A stretch of DNA of 64,000 nucleotides from Lineus longissimus (GCF_910592395.1 NC_088310.1:13151501-13215500), one strand, 5' to 3'; counted from the stretch's first letter, positions 35,474 to 47,558 are shown. Program-made: numbers and translations. Notes: generated by a model from the letters alone, not told the origin.

Positions 35474-38400
35474 TTAAATTGTTAAAGCCACCGTGCTGAC
35501 ACCATCAGGTAAAACTTTGCGTTTTGGGTAGAAGTAACTTAACCCGCATCGAATTTGCTCATAAGTCATTACCCTGTCATCCACCACACGAATTCCTCTA
35601 TTAACCCCTGATCCCGCTTGTTGTGACGCTAGGACATTGAGGTAATGTTCTTTCGTAAGTTCATTTCTCCTTTGTATTCCCTTAGAGCTATACTTAGAAG
35701 AATCAGAGCCAAAACAAAAGTATGTCTTTGAGCACAGCCCAATCATTCCATCTCCTTCGAACGCCAATTTAAACAATCCTGGAGTACGCTTATCGAATGC
35801 CTTATGCTCATTACAACAGCTGCGTGGAAACCAAGAGAGTTTATTATCTGGTTTATATTGGGTCCCAAGTTGATGAGCGCTGCTCCTTGCCTGTTCATAC
35901 CTTGCTTTGAATTCTGGTTTCATGAGGTCTTCCAAGTTCTGTCGGGTATGTGCGGCTTCTTTGAAATATTTTACTTTTGAGTGCTTCTCCATATTGGTAA
36001 CTGTTTTTCCATAGTAAGAATTTCCAAACAGTTTCTCCATTTCTGCTAGAATGCTCTTATCAGGGTGTGCGTCCCCTTGTCGTCTTGCATCTGACACTCG
36101 CTCACCTGCCTTCTTGAAACATGCAGAGGGTGTATACTCGACAACCTGATATATCTTGAAGCATAGCAGTCCGTGGTCAAGGTACCAACGTAGCAAAGGT
36201 GTGATGATCATTACCGTTTCACCATGAAGGCTGCCGATGGTCATTTTCCGAGGCTTTTTCATTAGTCCATGGCTTTCGGCATAGTCCTTCATGTGGTCTC
36301 CAATATCATCAATGCCCACATTGACATTTTTGAAGATGGGTGGCATTTCATCAAAACATTCGATCTTCGACTCTGGGACAGCAATGTCACATTCTACGAT
36401 ACCAAACAGGTCGTTGGCTTTGACAGCATTCAGAAATTCCTCCATTGTTGCCCCCTTTTTATGTCTGCGGCTCCACTTGGTTTTCGCGTGAAGGTCATTG
36501 AGAAAGGTCTTTATTTCTTTGTTTCCTTTGAGTTTCTGCCACTGACACTCATACATTTCCTCGACCTGATATCCTTCACCTTTCAAATAGGCATTTGTTT
36601 CTTTTGTTTTCTGCCGCAGTTGGGACAGCGGAACTTTGTTTACTGGATGTACATCGTGTTTACACGTGATGGGACATTCTTTTTCATGTCCGTGGTATAA
36701 ACAACCTTGAAACTGATAAATCTTGTTCAATTCCTTGCTATAGCCATCAACAGGCATGCTCTTTGGTCCTATTTTTGTTTCGTGTCCATCTTGATGTCTC
36801 TGTATGATCCCAGTATTATCCGCATGTCTCTTCCATGCTAACCATTCATAGGCTTGTAGTTCCCATGGAAAAGAACGTTCTAGTTTAAAGTTATTCTCCA
36901 ATTTTCGTCTATTGTAGAATTCAGTTCCTTGTTCGTTCATCAGACTTTCGAGATACAGTGAGTTTGCGTCGAAACCACGAATGGATTTGCAAATCTTTGG
37001 GTTTGTGAAAGCATGTTTTCGTATGTATGTTTTATCTTTTTCCTGATAGCGGTTGAAAATGATGGACGGACCACCAACAATTTGATTGCGCAATGAATGA
37101 TACAAATCAGCATCCTTCTTCCCAAAGAGGGTAAAAAAGATTCCTGTGTCCGAAAATAGATCTTTCATTGCTAAGCCAGGCAAACTTTGCCATCTTTGAA
37201 AAGGTCAAGGCCCCTAGACATGAAGTAATTGCACATTTTGTCTATCGCCCCCATGAAGGGTTTGACATCTTGGTTGTTGTACCATACAAGGAAATCCTGC
37301 ATTGATGACATGTCTTCTTCGATCCGTACCTTCTGCATACTTTCATATTGTTCTGCAGTAATGTTACAGTCTTTGAGTTGACTGTAGAATGCGTCATGAG
37401 GTGGAAGAGGTGTCTCCTTCAATTTCTCCAAGTTGTCAAACCATTTGTAGGGGAAAAAACCGTTAGCCTCGGGTACTTTGAACGATTTCAAGTATTTTGC
37501 ATACGTTGTGTTTGGAGCCAGGTAGTTTAGAATGTCCAAAATCTTCAGGTTATCAGTAGTGATAGACATGTAAACATTCTGTTTTTTTATAACATTAATA
37601 TTTGGTAGGTTCTCTTCGTCCCTTGTGGTGAACTTTATCAGGGCGGGAAACAATGCACTCTTCATTGCATTGACGTCATACTTTGCCGAGTTGAAACCAA
37701 TTACTGGTAATTGCTGTCGCCATCTGGAAAATTCCATGGCAATTGTGTTAATTGGCCTTGACCCTTTCCTCCGAGTTTTCCTCTCACATTCTGGCTAATC
37801 TTTGGTGCAATCATTTCCAACCTCATCGCAAGAGCCATCACAGTCATCCTCAGTTGCCATCTGTTTGTCGTCACCGTCCTCCTCCTCATCGTCATCACCA
37901 GGGTTTCGGGAGGCTTGTTCTTCTTTCACTATCAAACTCTTTAAGATTTCGGTCAGGTCGTGGTATTTGACATCAAGTAGTTTGCCAGCAGCGTCTGCAG
38001 TCTCATTCAAATAGGCCACGAATTGGTCTACAAGTTCATCTTCATTACCAGAACTGATGAAGCATTTTGCTTCTGTATATTCTGGAACAATACTGCATAC
38101 GCTGATGGAGGCAACGCGGTGCAGGGCTACCCACGACAATTTATCAGTGTTGGTCTTGTCTTTAACTTTGTCCATATAACATTCAATGTCATATGACGCT
38201 CAGTACGGGTGGAATTGATCCTCCTGTGCAGGGACCTGAATCCCATGTCTCTCCATCTTTGCGAATATGCTTGCTGGGGGTCTGAATACGCCACCGGGAA
38301 AAATAAACTTTGTCTTTCCCTGACTTTCCCTGAAATGGCAACTGTACTCAAAGACACTGTCACAACTTCTGCACTTGTGTGCTTTAGAATAGGACTTGAA

Positions 38401-39666
38401 GTCCTTTATATAACTAAAATGTTTCTCGGAGAGGTTAAGATAAAGTGTGGTTTTATAGTGACTAACACTGCGCCGTACGAGTTCAGCCTGGGCTTGTTGG
38501 TTGATGGAATAAACTTGAATATTGATCTCAAAGATGTCTTCCATTTCTCTCAGTTGATGTAACATCACACCACCATATTCTGCCATGCTGGTTTCTAATT
38601 CTGCCATTGCACAATACTCATTGAATAATACAACTGCGGGTGTCTCCAAACCATGAACTGAATGACCTTTATGTAGTGCCAGACAGCGAAAAAAACAGAG
38701 GTTGTCCGTGATTACACCCCCAGCTTTATATTTGCGATCCAATGCGATAATTGACCGGTTGTTCTTGATGAACTGTGGGAGCGGATTTAGTCCTGTACCT
38801 ATCGGGTGTGTGTGTAACGGGTATACATAAACCAGTACATTTGTCACAATATCAACGACCCACTGACTATTTGGTCTCTGCGCCTTAGCATACACTAGTA
38901 TATCAACATCTCCTAGGATTGATAAGAGACCATTCAACCCACTTTCGTTTTGTATCAACAGGGGTCGATCTAGTACTCTGGTGTTGTTGCTAGCGTGGTA
39001 ATACCTGCGCTGACCGGAGACATTGTTGTACAAGATAAAGCCAAAAGAATAATTAACCCTGTATTGATTATTCTGCTGTTGATGAATTGTTCGAAAGGTT
39101 ACCTCTAATTCCTGGAACGATGCAGACTCTAGCATGATATTATAAAGTCTCTGGCGCCGTCCATTCACCTTGCTTTTTGACTCGATGTGCTTCAGATTTT
39201 CCAAGTAGATCTGATGTAGTTCTGGTCTCACAAATGTTGGAACATGGACCTGGTGCGATTGCGCTGGATTGACACGTCTCGGAATTTTGTCAGATGGTTC
39301 CTCAGCTGCTATTTCTTCAGGTTTCTGGTGACGTTTCCTTGTTCCCCTTGTCTGCCCAGATGTAGTTGCCGTCTCTGTGGCAATTGCTGATTTCTGTGCA
39401 TGGCTCTTCATATGTCGTACCAAGTTATCTTTACGATCATATACTTGTGAACAATTGCTACATGTAAAATTCTGTTGGTCCAACGTGTGAGTGCTACGCT
39501 GGTGCCGTTTAAGCATGTCCAATCTGACAAATGTACGCTTGCATATATCACAAACATGGCTGCGCTTGTCATGCCCTTTTTTATGTCGATCAAGACTTTT
39601 CTGAGTACTGTATGTTTTATGGCACACAGGACATTAAAATTTTGACGGGGGTCTTTCTTCATCCAT
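35474..39666 (-). pseudogene. Family B DNA polymerase with C2H2 zinc fingers, broken
   Basis: One long minus-strand gene from ATG 39666. In order: three or more C2H2 fingers (CPVCHKTYS...H-x3-H), an OTU-like segment (TDNLCFFRCLAL ... HFSYIKDF), exonuclease motif I (YDIECY, about 38185), exonuclease motif II (GFNSAKYD), polymerase motif A (GFDANSLY), an inserted nuclease-like segment (CLYHGHEKECP), motif B (LFGNSYYGKT) and the C-terminal PGLFK...LCSKTYFC...KRKVLPDG block. Damage: in-frame TAA 39634-39636, TGA 38200-38202, TAG 37795-37797, a frame change near 37184, and loss of about 100 residues between motif B and LEDLMKPE that should hold the DTDS motif C. It would replicate the element DNA if intact; this copy cannot. 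Confidence 0.8.
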
Positions 39667-39756
39667 GGCTGTGGCTGAATTGATTCGACACATTGGGCAC
39701 CAGCATTACTTATTCTAAGTCAATTATCAAATTATTAAGTGGCCAACAAGAATGCT

Positions 39757-39878
39757 GGCTTGTGACGTCTTGCTTGCCACTGATGCTTGTGACGTCAGAG
39801 GAACGCGTGATGTAAGAGGCAGGAACCGCCTCAGAAGAACCGCCTCAATGCTGGTCCTTATTGACGAACCATACCACT
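39757..39878. repeat. Right TIR of the PolB element
   Basis: Reverse complement of the left TIR with few differences. One TGACGTCA remains and the second is mutated to TGACGTCT. The polymerase reading frame starts about 90 bp inside it. Confidence 0.85.
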
Positions 39879-39884
39879 GCCATG

Positions 39885-42263
39885 CACAGCGCAGTGTACT
39901 GAAAGTACAGGATTGCAAACCAAAAACACGAGCATTGCTGCATAACGAAACTGCAGTGGAATTCATACTACGATGTCATAATGTGAATTTCAAAATAATT
40001 GTTGTCACGGCCAATGATCAGACAGGGAGAAAACAAACGTAAATGGCGAGATTTGTTGCAATATTGCCAAGACGCAAGAAAACGGCCGCCATTTAGGCCT
40101 AGAGTTTATACTCCGAACCATGTCCATTGCTTGATGGTGTCATACCCCAAACCATGTCCCTTGGTTGATGATGTCAGGAGTTAAAAATAGATTGGGGCAC
40201 ACAACGGGTTAGTACCTAAAAAAAGCCAAATCACCCCAGTTATTTCAGTGTCTTCCGACCATATGATCTTCTAACACTAATAGTGATAATCTTCTAAACG
40301 GAAAACCACAGGCAATCACGACTGTAAGGCTAACATAAAACACCAGAATTTCCCCCAGATTCCAAAGGCCCTCCAAGAACAGAGAAGAAAGAGCCTCATT
40401 GGAATCTCACAGGAAATCCCTTTATGATGACATTACAGTATCAATTTTGGCCGAGTTTGTCTGCATGCAGTTTGGCAAAATGAATATCCGAATTTTGTTT
40501 GCCACGTGCAGCGTATTCATCCGACATGATCATGCTAACTGCTGCTCTAATTGTTGGGCACATTTTGGGACATTCAGAGTGGATGGATCAGCTGCCCTTC
40601 CATCATATCTCGACCAGGGTAATACGGCCTCAGACGCCTTCCAGCGGGGTGTTATTTGGTGTAAATTCCTCCACGTAAATCCGCCATGCGTTCGGGATAA
40701 GGGCAGCAATCTCGCAAAGTAGAACCCCATTACCCTTCGATTGCCATTTGATCATCCCTCCCAGCCATTGGGTTCGTTGTGGTATGGAACAGTTCCAGAA
40801 CTATTGAACTGAGCCAGTTCAACAGTGGTTACCTGGCCTAAAATGATTACGGGATGACAGATAGATCACGGTCATGATCAATAATAAACTGACACACCTG
40901 CATCAAAGGGGTATCCAACGAATACTACATGCACACACTACAAGTTTTCACATGTATTACTTGCAACCTTGTAGTTGAGAAGTACAATAAGAAACTAATC
41001 AAAATTCTACTGTGAGCTATTATTGCTAATTTCCATATCAAAGGTCAAAGGATTTTCCCACAGGCAGCACATTCCAAGCTACCGACTGGAGTGTGCAGAA
41101 TGAATGCATGCAGATTATGTCAATACAAATTATTGTGCAGATGCAAGCACATATAATACAGCTACTCAGTGCACAAAAAATCAATGATGGCGCTTATATT
41201 TATATCCCCGCGGTTATCATCCCGTGAATTATTGATGCCTAACTGCAACCCTGAAATGTGACAGCAATTATAGTCCTTGGTTTTCAATGGTCCGCTGATT
41301 TGCGCATAATATTTCGAAACGGACTCTAATGGACTCGTGTTGTAAATAGTAAACAAACCGATCGACGTGAATGATAAAGATTCAAAATGTCATGCAGTTT
41401 TCTTTCCACTTTTATAAAAATGTGCTGTTAACCAACTGGAACTTGTCCGTATAGCCGCGGATTCTGGGTTTTCCAAGTAGATTATGCGAAATTTCCGAAA
41501 TAGAGAAATTATGTGGAGTAAAAGCTATAGTTTGTTGATATATGCATGTTTAGAATTTTGTATAATAATCGGTGGTTATACGGACATGCGCTAGGAAAGG
41601 CTGCGTCCTTTCCAACAGAGTATGCTTCGATGCGATGTAGCATGTTGATATAAAATTGATCAAGGTAGTTTTTTACCTTCCCAAAAAAGTAATTTTTCTG
41701 GGTAATAAAGAAATACGATCCAGTTATTTAGGGAGAAAGTTCACTTAGATGCTTCATACGTAACGTAACGTACCATACCATTTGAATCATTGTTATCAAT
41801 GATTTATCACGAGTTGAAGTGGGGGAGCTTTGAGTCACGCATGGGTACAGATCGACCTTAACTGAAAGACTAAAGGCCTTCATACACTACATGACAAAAA
41901 TAGAAATCAGCTGCTACAAAAGTCACCCTCGAAAAAAGACATTCTGGTGACATTCCACAGAAGTCGAAATTTCTCCACACACTGATAGACATGTGGACGT
42001 GCAAAACGCAACTGTGACATATGTTTCCAGATGACACTCGACAATAGTCAATAATGCAGCACACATTTGCTACAAAATGATCCCGACAGGTCACAGAAAT
42101 CACCATTTGCCACAAATATTTTTGTGACTTTCCACACTTGTTGACTGGTCACTACACATTCATGACATTCCACGTCAACAATGACCAAAATTCTTCTACA
42201 CCGACGTCACACTTCATAACCATGGCAGACACCGAACTGGTCGCATCGGTATGTCTGTCTCTC
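39885..42263. other. Gene-free gap between the PolB and Harbinger elements
   Basis: Contains a short imperfect tandem (CCATGTCC...TTGATG) at 40115-40180 and a small TIR pair (GTCCGTATAGCCGCGG at 41445, CGGTGGTTATACGGAC at about 41569). Open frames such as 40399-40722 on + carry no recognised domain. Confidence 0.4.
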
Positions 42264-42266
42264 ATT

Positions 42267-42309
42267 AGTGAGGTTTCGCACCGTTACGAAATACGAAAAC
42301 GAAGCACGA
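42267..42309. repeat. Left TIR of the Harbinger element
   Basis: 43 bp, one mismatch to the reverse complement of 46360-46402. Confidence 0.85.
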
Positions 42310-42433
42310 GAATAGAGTTCGTATTTGTACTTCGTACTTCATGCAATTTTGAGATGCGCATAAAACACGAAATATGAAGGACGAATCTATCTGGCATGCG
42401 CAGTAGCCGTTGTAGGTGGCGCTTTTTATAAAG

Positions 42434-43474
42434 ATGGCAGTCGCAGAATAGGTTGAAAATGTTTTGTTAGCCGGCGAGGAAGACGATGACGTGTTTCTCT
42501 CCTTTTGCCAGGTCTGAAGGAGAGTACGTATGACCCAGCGAAACCAAAATTCAACATAGCAGACGTTTCAAGTGCACAATGCTGGGCATTCTTCAGATTT
42601 GAGAAGCAGGACCTATTCCGGCTCGCTGATGCCCTTCGACTTCCTGAGAGATTCGTCCTACGTAATAGATCAGTTATGGATAGGATATCTGCACTATGCA
42701 TCTTTCTGGCAAGACTTGCCTTTCCCAATCGATTCGTGACTCTTGAGAACTTTTTCAACTAACCTAAATCTACCCTCTTTATGACCGTTTCGTCTTTACT
42801 CAACTTCATATACGACAGTTTCTCTGGTAAACTCACCAATCTTAATCAACCCTGGCTTGTCAACAGATTTCAGGAATTCGCCGATGCGATACACGATAAT
42901 ACGCAACTGCATTGGCTTCATAGATGGGACAGTCAGACCGATCTGCCGGCCGACGCACCTCCAGCGCATATGCTACAACGGCCACAAGAGGGTTCATGCG
43001 ATAAAATTTCAGTCCATAGTGACACCAGATGGGATCATCGCCAACCTCTTTGACCCAATTGAAGGTCGAAGACACGACTGCTTCTTGCTGACACAGAGTG
43101 GTGTTCTGCAACAGCTTGAACAAGGGCAATGTGAGGACAGAAACCACGACCCATTCTGCTTATATGGGGACCCAGCCTATCCTACTGGGGACTTTCTCAT
43201 ACCTCCATACAGGAACGCGCATGATCAGAACCAGCTCGAGTTCAACAAAGCCATGTCATCAGTGCGCGAGGCAGTTGAATGGCAATTTGGTAAACTGATT
43301 CAGCAATTTGCCTTCCTGGACTTTAAAAAAAAACTCAAAGTTTTCTTACAGCCAGTCGCTAAACTTTACCTTGTCGGCGGTTTACTCGTTAACTGCCATA
43401 CATGTCTGTATGGCTCAGTCACCTCCAGCTACTTCAACGTTCAACCACCCGAACTCGAAGTTTATCTTGGGTGA
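42434..43474 (+). pseudogene. Harbinger (HARBI1-like) DDE transposase, broken
   Basis: ATG 42434 lies just after TATAAA (42426). The N-terminal helical region (DLFRLADALRLPERF; RISALCIFLARLAFPNRF) and then LNQPWL and FQEFADAI match Harbinger nucleases. The catalytic part shows GFIDGTVRPI (first Asp), GRRHDCFLL, YGDPAYP (second Asp) and REAVEWQFGK (Glu). The domain corresponds to DDE_Tnp_4. Breaks: TAG at 42449-42451, a frame change near 42505, TAA at 42760-42762 and a frame change near 42900. The protein would cut and join the element ends. Confidence 0.85.
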
Positions 43475-43539
43475 ATTGTTCAAGCTAAGGATACAGGGTG
43501 ACCTAGCAAACCTTTCCCGCCCAATTATTGCTTAGTATT

Positions 43540-44370
43540 TGAGCAATCAGTTTTTTTAGGAAAACGGTTTCTCGGTCACTCGTACCAGAACAGAAACAAA
43601 ATGGACTGTTGTCATTACATGCATTTCACACATTTATTGATAATTAACAAAGATAAATATCATCATAAACATGGGACTTCATGGTCGCTCTGTAATTTCA
43701 TTACATTTTATAAGTGCAGCAACAGTACAAAGCAGCCACAATCAGGACATTATGTATTTCCTGTATTAGAAAATTGTTTCTATCAGAAATATTTGTGTAT
43801 TTTGATCAGGGCTAATTTGTTTTAACTTCTAATGTAAAACAAGTAGAACTCCTTCAAAATGAAGTGAATGCACATTTCAAGGATGTTGTTTATATGTCAG
43901 AAAACAGACTCCCATTCTTTAAATGTGCCTTCACTTCTATTAAAAGGAGTTGCACTTAGTTTAAAATTTGAAATGCTAGCAAAATAGCCGCCCCTTCGGT
44001 GAAACCTTAAGAAGTTCTAAGAGTGAAATTTATGCAACATTCACTTGTTTTAAAGAAGCAGTTAGTATTCATTCCATGGGTGTCCAAGGAAATGTTTCAC
44101 TTGCCAATTTTTCAAACGAGCGAGATTGGTACTGCACCTTATGTTAAATACTGAATGATGTTTCATGTGCATCGTGGACATTCGAAACATTTGAAAGTTT
44201 ATTTTAAAAACTACCTATAAAAAGAACCAGTAGAAGCATAGTGAAAAAGAACCAGTAGAAGCATAGTTGAAAAATTAGCCAATGAAACCTTACCTGGGTA
44301 ATCCTGTAACTGCCCAAACATATGCTTAACATGATTACCAGCACTGCAATTGCGGTACATGATGCTATAG
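43540..44370. other. Spacer between the two Harbinger genes
   Basis: AT-rich with no gene. A short direct repeat (GAACCAGTAGAAGCATAG) occurs twice at 44224-44265. Confidence 0.5.
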
Positions 44371-44379
44371 AAGAAAGCA

Positions 44380-45819
44380 TTAGGTTTTGGCAGGGTTTTT
44401 AAGTATGACCATCATAAGCTTGGTCATTTCCATCTGCTGCTCACGCTGCAAGTCCAACTGAGCTTTTTTTAAACTTAGCTCCTCTTCATGCAACTTACTG
44501 TCCTTTTCAAGTCGTTCTCTTTGGAGTTTCAGTTCTTTCTCACGCAATTCTGCCTCCTTATCGAACTTCCTTTCCTTGAATCGAATTTCCACTAAGCGCA
44601 AACGGTCATCCTTTTCGTTCTTTTCGGATAAGTACTCGATTACATCTGACCGCATTTTTCTCTTGCGTGTGGTAGGTGTTTGCTGTGGTCCTGCACTATC
44701 TTCTGGATCAGTCGCGATCTCGTCTTCTTCGGGGGCATCTCCTTCAAAAGGATTGTCGTCGGTGTTCTCTAAAATGTTATGAAAGAAAATTAGAAAAATA
44801 TCCAATCAAAGCTTTTCCTGCAGCGTTCTATATCTAATTCTAGAAAAAGGGCGCAACCTGTATTGACCTTTTTTCAAAGCCCGCATAGCAGCTTCCCTAA
44901 TGATAATCCCCTTGGCCTCCAGTTTTTTGCCATCAGCATCCTTTTTCTTGGTCCTGGGTTTCTCGTCAACCCCTTGTTCTATTAGAAACATCCAATCGGT
45001 CAGTAGCTTTTTAACTTCGTCCTCTTCTTCTTCTTCGACACCACTCCTGCATTTGAAAAAAATAACAACGTCATCGGCGGTCCCATAGAGTGCAAACCAC
45101 AAAGTCAAGAGGATGTCGATAGACGTAACATATCGTTCATCAGAAATAGTTCATCGATCCTTATAAAAACCATAGATTTGAAATATTTATTTATACCAGT
45201 CAATTTCATTGTGTTTGAAAAGAGGCACATGTACATGCCAAGTGCGTAGGCTGGTTTGGGCATGGGAAGGTGCACATCTTGGGGTGGTGGAACTAAAATT
45301 TAGAAAATCAGCATATATTCCACACCAGAAGCAGTCTTTAGCTGGTCGAGTTAAGACCTTATGCGTTCCCAGGTCCTATATCCCGAAGCTGTAGTTCAAA
45401 AGAAGAAAAAGGGGTGCAATTTATTTGCTTGCCAAGGGCGGAACTACTCTCATGGCTCAGCGGGGTGGGGGTGCACGTGCATCCAGTGCAGCCCCCCCCC
45501 CCCAGCCTACGCCCTTGCATGCACATATGTTTTAAGTTCAAACTAATTGAAAACTAAGTGAACTCACGCTTTCTCGGACTTGTTCTCAGCCTGCCGGTGT
45601 TGCTTTAAGAGATGTTTGGCCCGGTCTTTTGTTTGTCTGAGGGTCACCTTCTTTCGTTCCTATCGAAGGTGGAGGTTTACAGCGTCTGTCACCCCTTGCC
45701 ACTCAGCCGTTGTTGACATCCCTTTTGCTATGTTGACTTTCCTGGCGACGACTTCGCGGAGCGTCACTTCATCTAACGGTCTGTTGAATTGCGTTGAATT
45801 GCGTTCCGATTAGCGCCAT
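44380..45819 (-). pseudogene. Harbinger Myb/SANT-like partner protein, broken
   Basis: Minus strand, three exons by phase: 45819-45568, 45046-44868 and 44770-44380. Exon 1 gives a Myb/SANT-like domain (LDEVTLREVVARK...W...VTLRQTKDRAKHLL). Exon 2 is acidic then basic (GVEEEEEDEVKKLL; IIREAAMRALKK). Exon 3 is a Glu/Lys/Arg coiled coil (REKELKLQRERLEKD). In Harbinger elements this partner binds DNA and brings the transposase to the nucleus. Breaks: a 10-bp tandem duplication (GCGTTGAATT twice, near 45789-45808) shifts the frame just after the ATG, and an in-frame TAG lies near 45662. The exon 2 donor (GTCAAT) is weak. Confidence 0.7.
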
Positions 45820-46359
45820 TTTTTTGGGGGGGGGGGCAAGAAGGCTCTCTGAAACCCGGAAATTACAGAAAATTCAAAGAAAGATACACATGTATAAGGG
45901 TGAGAGGGAAAGAAACCACAGGCGGGCTTGGTCAGTTCAGAACCTTCTTGTGTTTTATACACCTTCACAAAAAATAGAAAGGCCACCCTGTCTGACCAGG
46001 AGTGCACAGCCTATACCACATATGCGTCTGCTGTCGTGTTTTACCTCAAAGCCGATGTTGCTTGAAGAGAATTTAGAAATGTGACAAAACTAGTTCGTAC
46101 TTACCACTTCGACGCAAAGGGCACGACAAATTTGAAAAATCCTCGTGCCTCTTTTATACCAAAGACGGACTGCGACTTCTATTCACACATGAATTGATTA
46201 TGTCAAACACATTTGGTAATTCGCACTGCGCTGTTCAGCCGACCCGTAATCTCCGATCCATTTTGCCACTGGGAATTACCCTTAAATAACTGCGGTAGCG
46301 AACTGAGTGATACTATTTACGAATTGAAGTCAGCAAAAATTGGTGACGTGGTACGCATT

Positions 46360-46402
46360 TCGTGCTTCGTTTTCGTATTTCGTAAGGGTGCGAAACCTCA
46401 CT
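46360..46402. repeat. Right TIR of the Harbinger element
   Basis: 43 bp, ends GGTGCGAAACCTCACT, followed by ATT. Confidence 0.85.
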
Positions 46403-46429
46403 ATTGTCGTCAGTGACGGCGTCCGTCCG

Positions 46430-46807
46430 TCTGTCCGAGGGTCGGGCCGTCTGTCCGTCCATCATTGAGTTTGTCCGGGCCATTTCTCGGTGCCTAGCAA
46501 GAGTATGATTTTCATATCAAGAGCATGTGTGTATCCAACAATGAACCTGTGCGCTGTGCCATTATTTTTTCATTTCAACCCTTTGTGGTTGATATAGGGG
46601 GCGTTATTCGAAATATTTGTCCGGGCCATTTCTCGGTGCCTATTCATAGTAGCCTTTCCATATTAACAAGGTGCATGTGTCCAACAATGAACCTGTACGC
46701 TGCACCATAATTTTGTCAATTTAACCCTTCGTGGCTGATATAGAGACGCTCTACACAAAAAAGTTGTCCAGGCCATTTCTCGGTGCCTATCGATAGTAGG
46801 CTTTTAA
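46430..46807 (+). repeat. Tandem array, about 146-bp units, left part
   Basis: Units start TGTCC(G/A)GGCCATTTCTC at 46472, 46618 and 46765 (periods 146 and 147). Each runs through TAGTAGGCTTTT, TATCCAACAATGAACCTGTGCG and CTTTGTGGCTGATATAGG. The array is preceded by GTCCGTCC simple sequence. The same array continues at 47523-47558 and 54889-55380, so three pieces are separated by two insertions. Confidence 0.85.
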
Positions 46808-47522
46808 TAATAGACAGGATTAGCAGACGCCCGACTCCGACTCCGAGTGCGAGGTGATTCCCTTTTTGCGCTTTACGTCATCAACAGTGCGGGGGTTTCC
46901 CAAGTGGTCACTCGTACTCGCTCGTAAACTCCGAGTTGGACGTCCTCTATTCGTAAGTGCGCTCCCAGTGCAAATTTCTCTGTTATCATCGAAGATTCGG
47001 AGTATTTCCTGATCATTTTTAAATGTAAATGCTTTCAAGGATATGTCAATGCCCAGCAATGTAGTTCTGGTGGAAAAATGGTGCTCTGTATGGGCATCTT
47101 TGTTGGGTGGCATTCTCGCGATTTTTTTGCACATCGATGCGCATGCGATGCGTGCACATCATGTGTACATGACATGCATCATGTGCATGGTAGTAGTTAT
47201 CAATGGTTATTACAAGTGAGGAAGCATGCAATTGCCCTTGGGTTATTTTTTGCTCCCAAGTCCAAGATGTAGGCCTATCTGCCATTTCTGGTTTAATTCA
47301 CGATCAAAGGAAAATCACTGCCGATCAGCTGATTGTTTCCGTCATCTGCTATGTTTACGTTTCGCAGCGCCATCTAACGTAAAACACCTGGAACTGAGAT
47401 CAACTCTGACGGGGAGTCGTGACGTTGCTAATCGATCAAACTGAACATTCGCGCGCGGATCCGACTCTGACTCGTACTCGTACTCGGAGTCGGAGTCGGG
47501 CGGCTGCTAATCCTGGCTATTA
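46808..47522. mobile_element. 715-bp MITE-like insertion in the tandem array
   Basis: Ends are inverted over about 40 bp: TAATAGACAGGATTAGCAG, then CGCCCGACTCCGACTCCGAG on the left and the reverse complement at 47485-47522 on the right. It splits an array unit between GTAGGCTTTT and CAGGGTGCGTGT. A clear target-site duplication could not be defined. The minus-strand frame 47134-46820 (104 aa) has no recognised domain. Confidence 0.75.
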
Positions 47523-47558
47523 CCAGGGTGCGTGTATCCAACAACGAACCTGTGCGTT

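Larger units (their letters stand above)
32859..39878. mobile_element. PolB (Polinton/Maverick-like) element, 7,020 bp, degenerate
   Basis: The ends are inverted repeats of about 130 bp: 32859-32990 starting AGTAGTATGGTTCGTC and 39757-39878 ending GACGAACCATACCACT, nearly identical after reversal. Both are flanked by an exact 6-bp direct repeat, GCCATG (32853-32858 and 39879-39884). AG...CT termini, a 6-bp duplication, long TIRs, DNA polymerase B and a P-loop ATPase are Polinton/Maverick hallmarks. All genes lie on the minus strand. At 7 kb it is less than half the usual 15-20 kb; integrase, protease and capsid genes were not found. It is either a deletion derivative or a minimal PolB element. 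Every gene checked is broken. Confidence 0.8.
42267..46402. mobile_element. PIF/Harbinger DNA transposon, 4,136 bp, degenerate
   Basis: TIRs of 43 bp with one mismatch: AGTGAGGTTTCGCACC... at 42267-42309 and its reverse complement at 46360-46402. A 3-bp ATT flanks both sides (42264-42266, 46403-46405), the length expected for Harbinger though the usual site is TWA. It encodes the two Harbinger proteins: a DDE transposase on + (42434-43474) and a Myb/SANT plus coiled-coil partner on - (44380-45819), arranged convergently. Both genes are broken, so this copy is not autonomous. Intron 1 of the partner gene contains another repeat (about 45240-45540) with a C-tract. Confidence 0.85.
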
